A stretch of DNA of 64,000 nt from Mytilisepta virgata (lineage: Eukaryota; Mollusca; Bivalvia; Mytilida; Mytilidae), in contig CM051513.1 in assembly GCA_028015205.1 (NCBI GenBank), positions 44,830,841-44,894,840 of the forward strand, in the 5' to 3' direction. A program made the translations under genes and the position numbers. The notes under the pieces were generated by a model that saw nothing but the letters and a program-made list of their open reading frames with translations, did not search any database and was not told the DNA's origin. Of this stretch, positions 33,160-46,360 are shown piece by piece. Positions within the stretch are counted from its first letter, which is position 1, and each line of letters starts with the position of its first letter.

Positions 33160-33600
33160 TCCACATATATACCCCCTGGGAGATGGCAAAATATTAATAG
33201 AAAAAACAGGATTTGCACAGTTTGTAATACGGGGGATGAATTTCATTATATTATGACTTGTCCTTATTTTTAAAATTATAGAAAGCAGTATGTCAAAAGT
33301 CGTTACATTCATAGAACAAATGTTATTAAATTTAAAAAAAAAATAAAGAACGGTAAGAATGTAGCCGAGATGATCAATCTTTGCAAGTTTATAAGAATTA
33401 TAAGTAATAGGTTAAACTCTCCAGCTAGGGTAATATTAACTTAATATATTTGCTAGTATATTTTTGAATTGTATGGTTATTCTTTTCTGTTTTGTGTTTA
33501 CATAATCCTCTGTCTTACATTTGTATGTATGAATTTGTACATGTGCTGTATATTGTTAATACTTTGCTGTATCGTGTTTGTTGGTTTATGAGAATAAATA
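33160..33600 (+). pseudogene. 3'-end relic of a different LINE
   Basis: From about 33167 the plus strand reads RWQNINRKNRICTVCNTGDE then FHYIMTCPYF, the CxxC...H...C tail typical of many LINE ORF2 proteins. A TAA at 33271-33273 replaces one codon, after which the same frame continues (NYRKQYVKSRYIHRTN...) to a stop near 33441. The AT-rich 3' end with 'aataaatatatatat' runs to about 33600. It is not the family of LINE A and B. Confidence 0.7.
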
Positions 33601-34527
33601 TATATATTTTGCTATCATGTCGCTATTAGCAAATATTTTGTAGGTTTTTTGGAGGATTTAGGTTTTAGACTATATATTTTCTCAATATATTGGAATAGTT
33701 ACACATTTAATTGTTTTCGGGACAAATAAATGCTTGCTGTCGCTTAATGAAGACCAAGCAATGACCAATAGATAATAAAGTCTAAAATAATTACATGGTC
33801 TCTTTTTAATTATTGAGTACAAAAAAAAGCATTGCGCGCCAAATGAATTGTTATTGATAGCAAGTATCGAAATTGTAACTGTCTTTAAATTAACTACAGT
33901 TTTTAAAATTTAGAAATTAGAATCGCTTATATTATCTTCACAAATTAAGACATGTACTCAAAATACAAGCACATCTCCTTGAAAAGGCCGGTGACATATT
34001 GTAATCGCAAGTGTTGCTAAAGTTCCGTATTTATGCTGAATTTGAGGGGGAAATCAGGCGGATTTTTTCTTGTGACGGAAAATGTATTCATGTTTTTTAA
34101 TTTTTTGGCGGGAGACCAATAAAATGATGTTTTCAATTGTCAAAATATATTAGAAAGATTAAAACACACAAACCAAAAGGTTTGAATAATATGTGTAATG
34201 TGCAAAAAATGTGGATTTACTTCAAATAATTAAAGAACTATTTCAAATTTTAAGTAAGTACCGATAATTCACAAAAACGAGAAAAACAACAAAATTAATG
34301 TTGCTTTGACACCAAACGAGTCCGGTGACCACATATTTTTATTTACTATTTCGATGCGAAAATGGCCCAAAAAATGTAAAATCAAAACCATCCAAGAAAC
34401 TTATGCTTGGACTGATGACAACTAGGTCTGTTATGTTTTTGTGAACGTTATAGAGGCTAACTTTGGAAATTAACTGTGTCATCAAAGAAAGCTTTTTCTC
34501 AATTTTATAAACATTTCATATTAGGGT
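33601..34527. other. No gene seen
   Basis: AT-rich sequence without a recognised exon, RNA or repeat. Confidence 0.35.
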
Positions 34528-35388
34528 GTAAGAGGTACTAAATTGAGCTATCTGTCAGATTTTTATGAAATTTTGTATGCAACTGGAGCAAGCATCTGAA
34601 GTTTCAAATAATAATTTATATAACTTTAATTATCACCGAAACATTGCGTATAAAGTTTTGGAAAATAGGATGTGTAAATATTTGAATTCATGTAGATATC
34701 GTTTCAAAAACCCCATTTTTTTAATTTCAAATTAGGATACCTCAAAATCCCGTCCGCATTTAAATGATATATTAATGGTTATAAAAGATTATATTATATT
34801 CTTTATATCCATTTTTTTAGTATATTAAATTGATAAGTACATATTGAGTGAAAACAAGCGTCAAACAGTCAAAATAAGCGTAACTTCGGACGTTTTTACA
34901 TGAAATATGGGTAAAAGACATTATGAATTTTAAATCAAATTGACTGAGCAAATATATTTAGATATATAAAAGAAGCGATTTTTGTTATTCTAGCTTTATG
35001 CAAAATTTCATACAAATCCGTAGCATCGGGGATTTAGATACCTCTCTCAATCACACTTAAACATCTCCAACTGGATATACAGTATATATACCACAAAATA
35101 ACAAGAAGTTCTTAAGGGGTTACAGAAACTAAGGGAGTTAACTCTTTAAATCAGCTGACCGTTTTAATCCCATACAATTAGTAAAGAGAAATCAAACATC
35201 TCAATGATCAAAATTAGTGTTTGTCAAACTGCTATATATCCAATGAAATTATTCCCGTAAATTGTGTGGTTCAAATTTCTTGAAATTTGTATATTTCTGT
35301 ATCCAGGTCAAAGTAAAAATTTCATCAAAATTTTATAGAAATTTAAACGAGCCAAATCTATTTTAGTCAAAGTGTTGGGTACCCCCTT
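34528..35388. mobile_element. Probable non-autonomous DNA element, copy 1
   Basis: The left end 'gtaagaggtactaaattgagc' and the following 60 bases are homologous, in opposite orientation, to the right end of the element at 37893-38693. The right end, 'gttgggtaccccctta', is a weak inverted counterpart. No coding capacity. Confidence 0.5.
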
Positions 35389-36777
35389 AATTTAACCTCA
35401 GTATGTGCAAGAGAGTTCTTATCAAACATATACATGAACCAGATGACAGATTATATCGATCCACAATACAATTATTTAGTTTGTATTTTTAATGAAAGGA
35501 AACGAATTTCTCAATCAAAATTAGAATTTTCAAACTGGAATTATCTTGTCCCCAAGTTTAATGTATTTGAAGCATTTTCAAAGTGGATTCTAAGAATATA
35601 ATTCAGCTTGTTTGACTTGATACGTGTCATGTGTTGTTTTAAAGGCGTGATTCCCTTACAATGTAACATTTTGTATCATTGATTGATTTATTTATTTTTC
35701 GTTTAAATATTTAATACGATGAAGAACAGCGGTTAAAGGGTAAAAGTTTAACGTGAATACAATGGTTTAGGAATGAACTTTAAATTATATAACAAAAGCT
35801 CGGCCAATTATATGTTGACCTTTTAACTTTGGTCAATTATATGGTCATAAAGAAATTATTGTAAGTTTTCTAATCACCTTATTCTGTAAGTGTGCAGGAT
35901 AATATTCATCTATGGTTATTCTGTAAGGTATAGACTTGTGTCGGGATCATATTCATTGTACGAGCATTCTACATTCATGGTTATTCTCCGGTTAGCCAAG
36001 ATTTTCAGAATCATGAATAAATTTTCAGTCCATAAATTTTGAAATTTTCAGAAAATATTCAAGCCATTAAGTATCGCACGTGATTGGAACATCAATCTCA
36101 GATGCAGCACCCAATAGTGCATTTATATGATTTTGTCATGCATATTCATTAAAAATGTAAGGAGTGGGGATATCAATCTCAAATATATAACCATATAGTA
36201 TCTAAGGGGTAGGGAATGACCTACGGGTAAATATTCCGTTTGGGATCCAAGATATTCAACAATATAATGTATTGGGTGTTCCTAAAATGCAGAAAATATG
36301 CCATCAAGGAGGGTTACCGAAATATTCAAAATGCCGTATTGGGGTCGGGCATCTACGGGCTACTAGAAACTAAACGTAAAATACAGTTTCCCTTTTGTGG
36401 ATATCACGGGTGGGATGTACTGCACGTTGTGGGTTACTTAATCACAGCATATACTTATCTAGTTATATATAAAACAAATGGTAATAAGGATTTATACATT
36501 AATTTATTAAAATGTCCTAGGATTAAAAGTTTTACATAATACATTTTTTAAATAAGAGACGGATAATCCAGGATTAGATGTCAAATCCATAATCTCTTTA
36601 TTAGATAATTATATGTGCACTGTTAGTAATTTCACCCTTTATCGGTTTTCACTTGATAAAGCTTTGACGTTCACAAATTTGAGTAATGTGAAATTGCTAC
36701 CTTATTTTAGCTTTTTAAAGAATTGTGTCCATCAAAGTAAGAAAGCACTATAATGTAAATATGAGTTTTTAGATATT
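35389..36777. other. No supported gene
   Basis: It contains a 99-codon open frame at 36240-36539 (plus strand) with no recognisable domain and no splice or promoter support, which I do not call. Otherwise AT-rich. Confidence 0.35.
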
Positions 36778-36783
36778 TTTATT
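36778..36783 (-). terminator. Polyadenylation signal AATAAA
   Basis: AATAAA on the minus strand, eight bases after the stop codon of the gene at 36791-37438. Confidence 0.5.
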
Positions 36784-36790
36784 CATATTA

Positions 36791-37438
36791 TTACGAACTT
36801 GTTGAACAAGGTCCAAAAATTGCGTCATAATCTGGAGGCAGATCGTCTCTGTCATTAAAGTCAATAGCACTATAATCTGGCGGAAGTTCCGGAAGTGAAA
36901 GTAAATCGTCCATGTGAAGGCTTCTGTTGTCATCATAGTCAGCATCACATCGAATCCGAGGTATTCCAAACAGTGTAAATGATTTCACGCCAAGCACTGA
37001 AGTACAACAGTCTGATGATCTAGTTGTTTTAAATACGTTGAAACTTACATCATTTTCCAAAGGGTGACTTATAAATCTAGCCACGCGGTTAACACCGGGA
37101 GAATCTTCCTCAATAATCGTAGCTGCCATATGTAGATTTGCTTTACGGCGCCAATCCGTCCATTCTTTTACTTTTGTAATATCAAAGTCAGAATCGCCCG
37201 GAAGTTTTTCCAGATTTAACCCAGGAGTATAAAATTTATAACTGTCCTGCCGTCTGACATGATTCGGAAATCTTTTCCTGCGACAGTCTGATGGAGCATT
37301 AAAACATTCCGATGTATATGATTGGTCTAATCGAACGTGTCTGGCAGTATTATTAGTTCTGGCAGATATGGTGCTTCTGTTTGAATGACTAGACAAAGAC
37401 GTACTTTGAAATGAGGTATATCCTAAAGCCGTGGCCAT
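36791..37438 (-). CDS. Host protein of 215 residues with tandem LPPDY motifs
   Basis: The ATG at 37438 starts a 215-codon frame. Upstream on the minus strand an acceptor ('aaatttcag', exon from 37465) suggests a 5' UTR intron. The N-terminal third is Ser/Thr/Arg-rich. The middle holds a charged segment (KEWTDWRRKANLHMAATIIE), and the C-terminus has LPPDYSAIDF and LPPDYDAIF about 20 residues apart. L/PPxY motifs bind WW domains, typically of Nedd4-type ubiquitin ligases; that is family knowledge, not shown here. No signal peptide or membrane segment is evident. Protein family unknown. Confidence 0.65.
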   Translation of the reverse strand: MATALGYTSFQSTSLSSHSNRSTISARTNNTARHVRLDQSYTSECFNAPSDCRRKRFPNHVRRQDSYKFYTPGLNLEKLPGDSDFDITKVKEWTDWRRKANLHMAATIIEEDSPGVNRVARFISHPLENDVSFNVFKTTRSSDCCTSVLGVKSFTLFGIPRIRCDADYDDNRSLHMDDLLSLPELPPDYSAIDFNDRDDLPPDYDAIFGPCSTSS

Positions 37439-37892
37439 TATCTCAGTCGCATAGGTTTTCTCGATCTGAAATTTAAATATAAATTTTAATATTTATCTTC
37501 ATACGAAATAAATAGAATTGGCGGTTTTTTCGTGGAAATGTCTGTTACTTCAAATTAACTTCTGACTAACTTGGATTGCTATGTTAAAATGTCACATCTC
37601 GACTGGTAAACCTTTGAAATGACTCCTCATACTGCTTTGCAGACTCAATAATATGCTTAATACCGCAATATTTAGGATCTATATACAACAAAACCAACAT
37701 CTGTCGATAATGCTTAGAGAATTGTCATTATGTATCAGTATAAGGGTGTATTGATATTTTAAGGGGATTATACCTTTGGTGATGGTAAAAGAGTGTGTAA
37801 TTTTTAAAAATGTTTGCAGTCGTCTATGTTCAGTAACGTTGCTGATTCTCATTGTCTGATTTACCATCGGTAGTAAAGTGAGGCTATTTAAG

Positions 37893-38693
37893 GTAGGAGG
37901 TACCTAAATCCGCTAAATTACGGATTTTCGTGGACTTTTACATTCAGTTAGAACATTCGAAACTGCATTTAAATATCGAAAAAAAAATATGGATTTAGCG
38001 TTTATATTTCTTCAATAAGGTTGATTTAAATTCATTGAAATAAAGGACTTTTACTGTAGATTTCATATAAAAACTGCCGAAAAAAATTAATAATTTCACT
38101 TTAAATCGTCATTTCTCAAAAACTAATCCCTAGAATTTTCTATAAAAACGATATGTTATTGCTTTCGACATTTTTGTTACAATGATACTAAAACATAGGG
38201 TCATCAGCTTCGTTTTCGATGTGGTAATCATTCAACTAATAGGTCCTGTCTGTAAAAACAATAAAAATCTACATTTTTTATCGCGACGTCGTGACGAGGT
38301 TACGCTTACATTTATTTTGGCTTTTTGACACTTATTTTCACTCTTCAAACAGTAATCTATCTAAATTACTAAAAAAAATAAATCTGATGACCCCCAATAA
38401 ATTTTATATCAATAAAAAGGGAATTTCAGTTGCAATACTATATCAATTTTTTTTTATTCTAGGGACGCGATTTTGAGAAATCATAATTTAAAGTCTAAAT
38501 ATTTGAATTCTTGGAGCGATAACTGTGTGTATTCTATCTATTTACCATGTTTGCCAAAGCTTGAAACACCATATTTTGGAGAGGGACCTACATTATTTTT
38601 TTTATATTCAGATGCAGTTCAGCGTACTCTAGTTGCAAGCTAAATTTTATAAAAATCTGAAATATAGCCCAATTAGGTACATGTACCTCCTAC
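37893..38693. mobile_element. Probable non-autonomous DNA element, copy 2
   Basis: It is bounded by inverted ends: GTAGGAGGTAC at 37893-37903 and GTACCTCCTAC at 38683-38693. The right 65 bases match the left end of the 34528 element in inverse orientation ('gcaa..ttataaaaatctgaaatat..cccaatt'). The interior is AT-rich and non-coding. A clear target-site duplication was not identified. Confidence 0.6.
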
Positions 38694-39515
38694 ATTAATT
38701 ACGCATGTTCAACTATTACGTTATTTCAAAAAAATAAGTAATTCTCTTTAGTACACTCATATCACAGGGTGACCAATAAAAATTACAAAAGACCTTCTTA
38801 GTACACAGAACAGCAAAAAGATGCATTAAGACATTAATAAGATTCAACTGAATGTCATAAAACAGCATTATCTAATCATACATTCTAATTCCAAATGTGT
38901 GAGGAAAATCATAAATTGGGTCAGGAATTTTGTTCCCGGTTACAAGGCTAAAAAAACACATAAGTATAGTCTACCAAACTTAAACGTAAAATAAAATAAA
39001 CCTTTTATATTTACAATTCATCTTTAGGTTGTATTTTTGTTGGTTTTTTTTTATTGACCTTGACAAAATATCTTTACATTACTTTTTGAACAACTTATCG
39101 GGTAACATCTGATAATTTGGAAGATGGTAAATAAGAAAATATTTTCTTAATATCGAAATATGCAGCCATATAATGAAGAGGGACCGGATATCTCGGCCCG
39201 CGGGGTATCCATCCTAGGACACGATCCCGTGTCATCTGACTACTCGGTCTATACTGGAAAGCAAATGTTTTGATTTTTTTTTCGTTTTTCGTTAATTTGG
39301 ATTATTTGAAAATATTTATTAAGTGGAAAATAATTCGCTGGCAAAAGTATCTTTAGGAAATGATTTCAAGCAGATTGAAAGATAAAGAAATAGTTTAGTT
39401 AACTGATATTATGAATTTTATCATCATCACTGCAACCACTCTACAAATGCTATAGACCACTAGAATTAATAATCCATATAAAATATTTTATTAATCATCA
39501 CAAAAACACTAAGTC
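38694..39515. other. No feature seen
   Basis: AT-rich sequence; nothing recognised. Confidence 0.35.
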
Positions 39516-39642
39516 TTATATATAGACCGGACAGAGAGGGGGTGGGCTTGGTCGATTTGGCCGAGGACGAGATGTCAGTGAAAATAGGTTGTTCACTTTC
39601 CAGTAAAAATTGTCTTGGTGACGAGGTCTAGCTGCCACAGCC
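39516..39642 (-). CDS. Probable terminal exon of a minus-strand host gene
   Basis: Minus strand: 'actgtttttag' acceptor, one base completing a codon, then 41 codons starting AVAARPRHQDNFYWKVNNLF and ending in a Pro-rich tail (RPNRPSPPPLCPVYI) before a TAA. Codon composition stands out from the AT-rich surroundings. Upstream exons must lie at higher coordinates and were not identified. Function unknown. Confidence 0.5.
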
Positions 39643-42600
39643 CTAAAAACAGTTAAGAATTTTTGCGGAATAATAATGCATTAATGCATAAATGTATGCT
39701 TACACCCCATATCTCACGATTAATGAACGAAATTTATAACTTGGATAGATGTTCCAATTGTTTTAATTTAATGCTAATTTCTTAGAACCATTTTACTGAT
39801 AGAAAATGAAATATAGCAAATATTTTTTCAATAATTGACAGAACACAGAACTTCAATTTGGTTTATGAATTTTTACATACACTGAAGCTATTATACAAGA
39901 AATCGCAACTTTAATCTTACAATAAGTGCTGAATAATCGATACATGTAAATGGTGGTGGAACAGAAGAATTCACGATTTTAATATTCTATACTTGATCGG
40001 TGGATTGGATATACTTTTTTCTTTTTAACTTCTTAAACTGATTTACCTATAATATGTGTGGTGAAGGATAAAATTTAATCGACTCCATTGGAGGTGTGCC
40101 TACATTGGCAGAATATATCTAGACACAGATACAGTACATTGTATCCTGCAGGTCTGTTGTGTCCAACTTTGAAAATATTTTATCCTTTTTTCAAGTAAAT
40201 TCGAAAAAATTACCTCTTCATTAAACATTCTTGAATTTCTTGTGTTTTCTCGAAAGTTTGAAATTTAATTTTAATTACTTTATTTGAATTATCTTTGAAT
40301 ACACTGTCCGTTATTGTTTGTTTCCGTTTTCAATGTACCAAAATTATTTTTATGGGATTGGACGAATCGCACGAAATCTGGATATGACTCGAGATGATAC
40401 AGTCGCATATAAACTATTGTTAGACTTATGAATCAGGGTTTATCCATCCTTAAATGTATTAACTTCGGTGTGTATGAAAATTCATAAACTAGATGCAAGT
40501 TCGGTGGCATTTCAATTATAAAAAATAAATATTTCCTATATGGGCTAAGTGCACTTTGCCCCGACTATACGGTACAGAGGCATTTAATTCGCACTTTTGT
40601 TAGTCCATACTACATTTTCTGTCAATTAAATTTAAACTAATTATTCAAAATCGTAATCTTGTACTAACAAAAATTTCTGATGAAATTGATTATGAAACTT
40701 GAGCTAGAAAATTATTTTTTATTAATTATATTTTAGGAAATTTTTATCTATCGCGTGCATTGAATTTGAATTGTGTCAATCGACCAATATATACATGTAC
40801 CTCTTGTTGTAAGAAACATGCAGTAATAAAAAATTGTACTCCTCCTTTTAAACTTCGATCTTTTTTGTTTGATTTGTTTGCTTAACCTTATTGGTATATA
40901 TATGCATTTAATAAAGTTAAAGTTAAAAAAATAACTTAACCGAAAATCTGCTCCGATGTTTTCCTAATATATAAGTAATTCTGAAAGACAGATTTGTTAC
41001 ATTCTCAATAACAAATTAGCTTTGTCTTTTTATTGTGTCTATCTATATTTAAAAATATGGCAAACGATACCTAGGATAATAAGATACAGACAATTGTATA
41101 AGTCTATAATGTTTTAGTAAATCGAGAAAGTGGTTTGCAATTTTTGATACAGTTTAAGGAAATACGGATTTATGAAAAAATAATATAATAAATGCATACC
41201 TTTTTACAGCTAACAATAATATCCAATTGTCTTTATCCGAATCTATGGTACAGTTTAACAACTCTTTATCAAAGCATATGTTTCACATCGATTTAAGAAC
41301 TTCCATTATCACCCAGATAGTATGGTTTCTCAACTATCAACTGACCAATGAAATTATCCCGTCCTCTTATTTCAGTCAATCAATCATCTCGTCAAAATTT
41401 GACAAGTTTAATAAAAAGAAATTAATCGACCTTTTCATTGCATAATAACTCTAAAGTAAATTTAAACAGTTAGATTACATAATCCGTGTAAATAGGAATT
41501 AGTTTGTGCGGTATCGATAACAGGCGTAATAAATCAACAAAAATATCATTGACACATGATAAAGTTTGTTTGTATCATCGTTTAATCATATACATCAATG
41601 ACAGATTTATAATTTGACGGATTAGCAGGAAATTGTAGACACAATATTTTGATAACCATTTTGTTCCTGATAACAAAATCTAAAGTTTTTTCATTTTTAA
41701 AATTTATTTTTTACTTTTTTTTCTTTTTTTGTTAATAAAATATGTACATTATGTTTATCAAAATTTATTTTTTGTATTTACACCGGAATTCTATATATAG
41801 GTAACCTGTTCCGAACCTCTATGTTTAAAGATGAATTTTATTCTTTAAAATTTCTATGTAATTTGCGATTCTTTGACATATAAATATATGTCAAATGTGT
41901 ATAAAAGAAAGAAAAGTTTTATTCATAGACTTTTTCTTTGTTATTTCGGTGGTACAAAAATATACCAAGAGTTTAAAGCAAGGATCCTTGTTAAAGTTAC
42001 GTAAAGTAATGTTTTCTAATGCTCTACGTGATGAGTACTACTTTTTTTCTTGATTGTTATCAGAAAAATAATATACTAAATCCGTTGATTTCCTGAATTA
42101 AAAGAAACAAAAAAGATTTTTTTCAGCAATTTGAGACTAAAATAAAGCAGTCATTAGAATTGCGAAAATAGGGTCAATATCGACCAAAAGTTTAAATTTA
42201 TTTTTTAAATGATTTATAATGTCTTGTCTATATAAGTAAAATGTATTTAAGCAAATGAAATAACTAGTTGTGCATTTTTTATTTTATTTGTATTTATCTT
42301 GATCTCTTCATTTTATTTTTTCAAAGAAACTCTTAATATTATAGATATCTATTGACACAGTATCTTTAGTTTAGCAAACGATTTGACATGTTTCGAATTT
42401 TCACCCACTTCATCCGTTGGCAGGTGAAACACATAACAATTAAATTGACAATTTTACTGCTTAAGGTCGATCAAAACAACATTTGGACGTTATCATAAAA
42501 AAAAATCAGTTAAGAATTCCGCTTTAACGATGCAAACTGGGTCCCGAATAAATGTTTTTTATAACCATTTATGAAGAGGACAGAATAAATTTTGAATTCG

Positions 42601-43367
42601 GACAAATTTATTTTCAACACGAATTTTTGTCGGAATCGATGTAAATTAAAATAAGTATTGATAATTTCTCTGAAGAGCTAAGCTATTATAGATTGAGAAA
42701 AAATATAAAAATATAAAAAAAATATCCGAGGGGATATAATTTTTACAACTAGAAAATGTCATGTAAGAAAATATATTGATGCAACCTCTTAAATATTTCT
42801 TAAAGCACTAGTTGAAACCATGGTGAAGGCCGTGTATAAATATTGTATGAAAGTTATACAATATTTATATCGCAGGCGGATCTTATATTACAGGAACACT
42901 ATTTTTTTTTGTTAAATACTGAAATGTAAAATATGTTGATGCATGTACTGTGTATTATTTTCTCTTTTCCGAAACTCGCCTATATCAGTATTGTTTCTTG
43001 CTGGTGTCGAAAATTGTTTTAAACGTCAATACGTTTAAAATTGATATATAAAACTAAGAAAGATAAGTTTAAATTGAAACGCCTTCTTAATTTAGCAAGT
43101 AAGATATTTGGATTTTTATGGAGGATTTATAGAAACGGACATTTCGGTCAGATTAATTGTTTTGGAAATTATATATTTTTAGGACAAAAAATAAAGGTTT
43201 TTTTATCGTCATTTGTTGCATACTATTATCATCATTTCTCAACTGTTGATTTTTAGGGAATCTAACACTTTTATGATCATATTATTTTTTTGAAAATAAA
43301 TTGGAAGGCATTCGAAAAACAAATTTATAAAGTGTTGTTTCCGATACAATGTGCCCGTATGCTCTAG
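39643..43367. other. No gene or repeat confidently recognised
   Basis: Long AT-rich stretch with only short open frames (for example 41227-41445 and 43041-43256, plus strand) that lack domain or splice support. It may hold introns of the flanking exons. Confidence 0.35.
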
Positions 43368-43581
43368 GAGACATTTGTATCACATCAGCACATGTGTAAA
43401 AGAAACCGCTATATTTGATCGAAAAGTCAACTTCCCAAAATGTCCTAGACCAAAAAATCCATTAGTTAAAAGGTCTTATATGTTTTCTGCCGCAAGATTT
43501 AAGCCAGATTTATTTTATACTAAAACGGCTCCAACTTATGATTTATCTTTGTTCCCAACTTGTGTTGTAATTGACGATTAA
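43368..43581 (+). CDS. Probable terminal exon of a plus-strand host gene
   Basis: A 'gctctag' acceptor precedes one base completing a codon and 70 codons ending at TAA. The frame reads RHLYHISTCVKETAIF, then NPLVKRSYMFSAARF, then TYDLSLFPTCVVIDD. Dense Pro/Lys/Tyr content and the absence of stops in an AT-rich setting favour coding. The pattern recalls short ciliary or sperm microtubule-associated proteins, but I cannot name a family. Upstream exons not found. Confidence 0.45.
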
Positions 43582-44384
43582 AAACTGATTTTTTTATTTG
43601 TTTATAGACAAATATGATTTGAAATTTTGACGTTAATAGGTAGATTGAAAGTGGCCGTATGTCTTTCCCCTAAGACAATTAACGAAAATGCTTATGTCAA
43701 AAAACGATACGGAAAAACTAAATTTCTGTTTTATATATTTAAATGAAAAGTACCACCGGAAAAATTCTTACACCATTCAAATGAAACATTATCTGGTCAT
43801 ACTATTTTTATTATTTTTTTTTTGTCAACAAATCAGCAGATTAGAAATAAATGTTTTCAATGTATACATTGATTTGTCTTTACTAAACCTGTGAAATCAG
43901 GACAAATAAGGTACGGTTCAAGTACGGTTAAGGATCTCTCCAGTAAATAAACCGGTGTGAAATACGGGTCAATTAAATAATAATGTAAACTATATTGTTA
44001 GTTTATTAGGTAACAGCAGAACACATAACTTAAATATAAAATAATGATTATCAAAGATGACAACACAATTTAATTTAAAAATTCCTTAAAAAGTCAAATG
44101 TTGGTCCAGAGAAATGACTTATGTATTTGCTGTTTATATGAACAAATCTCGCTTGTCATAAATTATATTTGACTATACAATAACATATGTAACAACGATA
44201 TATAAACAAAGGCATTTTGAGTTCGGTCTCTGCTCACATCTTCAAAAGAAATATTCCCCAAAAGTTATGTAAATTTATGAAACAGAAAATAAGTCCTAAT
44301 ATCTATTTAGGTATAAGATTTAGAAAAACTGAATGTTATACGGTATTGATATGTGTATATATTTCTCCTATTAAAATCTATCTT
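43582..44384. other. No feature seen
   Basis: AT-rich; no recognised exon or repeat. Confidence 0.35.
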
Positions 44385-44635
44385 CTGCCTTTAACGCCGT
44401 TTTCAGCACATTTGGCCATTTCGCGGCGGCCAGTTTTTATTGGTGGAGGAAGCCGGAGTACCCGGAGAGAACCACCGACCTTCGGTAGGAAAATTGGCAA
44501 TCCTTGTCAATTAAGATCGGAGTCGAACACACTCCGCCACAGGTGAGATTCGAACTCACAACCCCAGCGTTGACAGGCTAGTGATCATTAGTAGTCATGA
44601 CGAACTACCTAGACCACTCGGCCACCGAGACCCCC
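44385..44635 (-). mobile_element. tRNA-headed SINE with conserved core (copy 2)
   Basis: The minus strand begins GGTCTCGGTGGCCGAGTGGT (A box) and has GTGAGTTCGAATCTCAC (B box) about 60 bases on, like a class II tRNA head. The core follows ('ggtcggtggttctctccggg', 'cttcctccaccaataaaaac') and the end is near 'aacggcgttaaagg'. It is better preserved than the copy at 32440-32690. Confidence 0.85.
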
Positions 44636-46354
44636 TATCTTCTGTCCGACATATTTCTATTCTTTATACTTATATTTAAAAAAATATTTTCTTGTACCTT
44701 TGTATAACTGGTTAGAGAACTAAAAAAAAATAGTTGAAAAAATGGATAATTCCGAAAGTTCAAGATCATTCTTCCTATAAAAGCACCAAATTGATAATTT
44801 AACGTCAACAATCTAAATGTAAACTACTTGTATTAACTGATATTGTAGTTCGGTAAATCAACACATTCCGAGTTTTTTCTTTTCTTTTCTTTTGTTCAAA
44901 CGATTTTTTTTTCCGGAATGAAAACCGTAGTTCTGTATAATCGTCATGTTCCAGTTTTACTTTATCATGGCCAGTGAATTATTTAACGAGTAAAACTATT
45001 TGTGAAAATTTACATTATTTATTTTATAAACACTTATTTAACTATTAAAGTTAAAAGTTCAAGTTTCAATACTTTCTGTGACAATACACATTACATAATA
45101 AAAATTTTCCTCCAAAATATTTACCTCAGATTAACCTTTATCCTTTAACCTTTCTATAGACCATTATAATATACCTTTAAATTCCATAGTTTGTGAAAAT
45201 TGATTTACTATTGAACTGGTTTATATATTATGAAACGTAAAAACCAACATTACTGATTAACCTCGATATGGCCACTTTGTCCAACATTACTGATTAACCT
45301 CCTTTTGGGCACTTTGTCCAAACATTTCCATACGTATTACATGTTGTATTATCGCAGCAATACCGATGACGTAAATTTCAAGAAGATCCGATCAGGGAAT
45401 ACACTTTGTTTGCGAGGGGGGGGGGGGGGGGAGTAATAAATTCGTTGACTTTTCTGTGACGGTTGTATATCATTGTAGAAGAACTAATTTATAAGTGAAT
45501 ATATAGTTATGGACGATGGCCAACTTGTCGTAAAGTGTTGTTATCATTGTAAATTATAAAGGCAGTCAGTTTTGTTAGTATTGGTAGCCGGAGTACCAGG
45601 AAACCACTGACCTCTGGTAACACACATGTCGAGTGCACCTGAGTATTTCATAGCAATATTGCAAACGACGAATCCCACTTCTTACTAAAATACAGTAAGA
45701 ATGAAGATATTAGAAATAAATTTTGCGATAGCATACTAGTAAAAAAAAGAAACGATAGAGGGTAATGGATATATTCATAATTTCAAATAATCTTACTGAG
45801 CAGTAAAATAGACCCACATGTCTGATTTTCATGGTAGATTGTTTTCTCATCAAAAGCATGGGTTTTGTGCAAAACTTTGAAATAAAAATCACATTTTTCA
45901 ACCAAAATTTAAAAAATCACTATTTTTACCCCGTTATTTGAATCATAATGTCTGTTTGACAAAAGATTTGAGTTTTTTCTACTGATTTCAGACACTGGAT
46001 TTTCATTTTACAAAATGTGTGTCGATTTTCTTCTCGATTTCCCGCAAATGTAATTTTAGCCTCTTTTGGAAATTTCCATTTTCCAACATTTCAAGTTTTA
46101 TCCAAATTTCAAAATGAGACGCATTAGATCAAGAAATGAAGTAGCAAACTACTGTTGCCCTCATACTTAAGTATTTTTAAGGAATTACCAAGATATTTGG
46201 TTCCGAACTCGTGTATCGTTAATTTTGTTGACTAGTATATTAAAATAATTACTATGATCGGTTTTTTAACTTTTACTCCCACAGAAAAATTTACTATGCT
46301 TTTGTCGGATTTATGCACATTTTTACAACACTCGTTAGCATTGAGACAATGATG
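44636..46354. other. No gene; SINE scrap and poly-G run
   Basis: A fragment of the SINE core ('gccggagtaccaggaaacca') lies at about 45588-45650, and an uninterrupted run of about 14 G residues starts near 45416. Otherwise AT-rich with nothing recognised. Confidence 0.4.
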
Positions 46355-46360
46355 TGCATG
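46355..46360. repeat. 6-bp target-site duplication, left
   Basis: TGCATG immediately outside the palindromic element; the exact partner is at 61239-61244. Six-base duplications are characteristic of Polinton/Maverick integration by a retroviral-type integrase. Confidence 0.85.

Noticed and set aside
33013..33312. 125-codon minus-strand frame across the first exon
   Set aside because: It crosses the splice donor at 33036 and the antisense of a LINE relic; only the 15 codons from 33081 to 33037 are supported.
36240..36539. 99-codon plus-strand frame
   Set aside because: No recognised domain, splice site or polyadenylation context; I could not support it as a gene.
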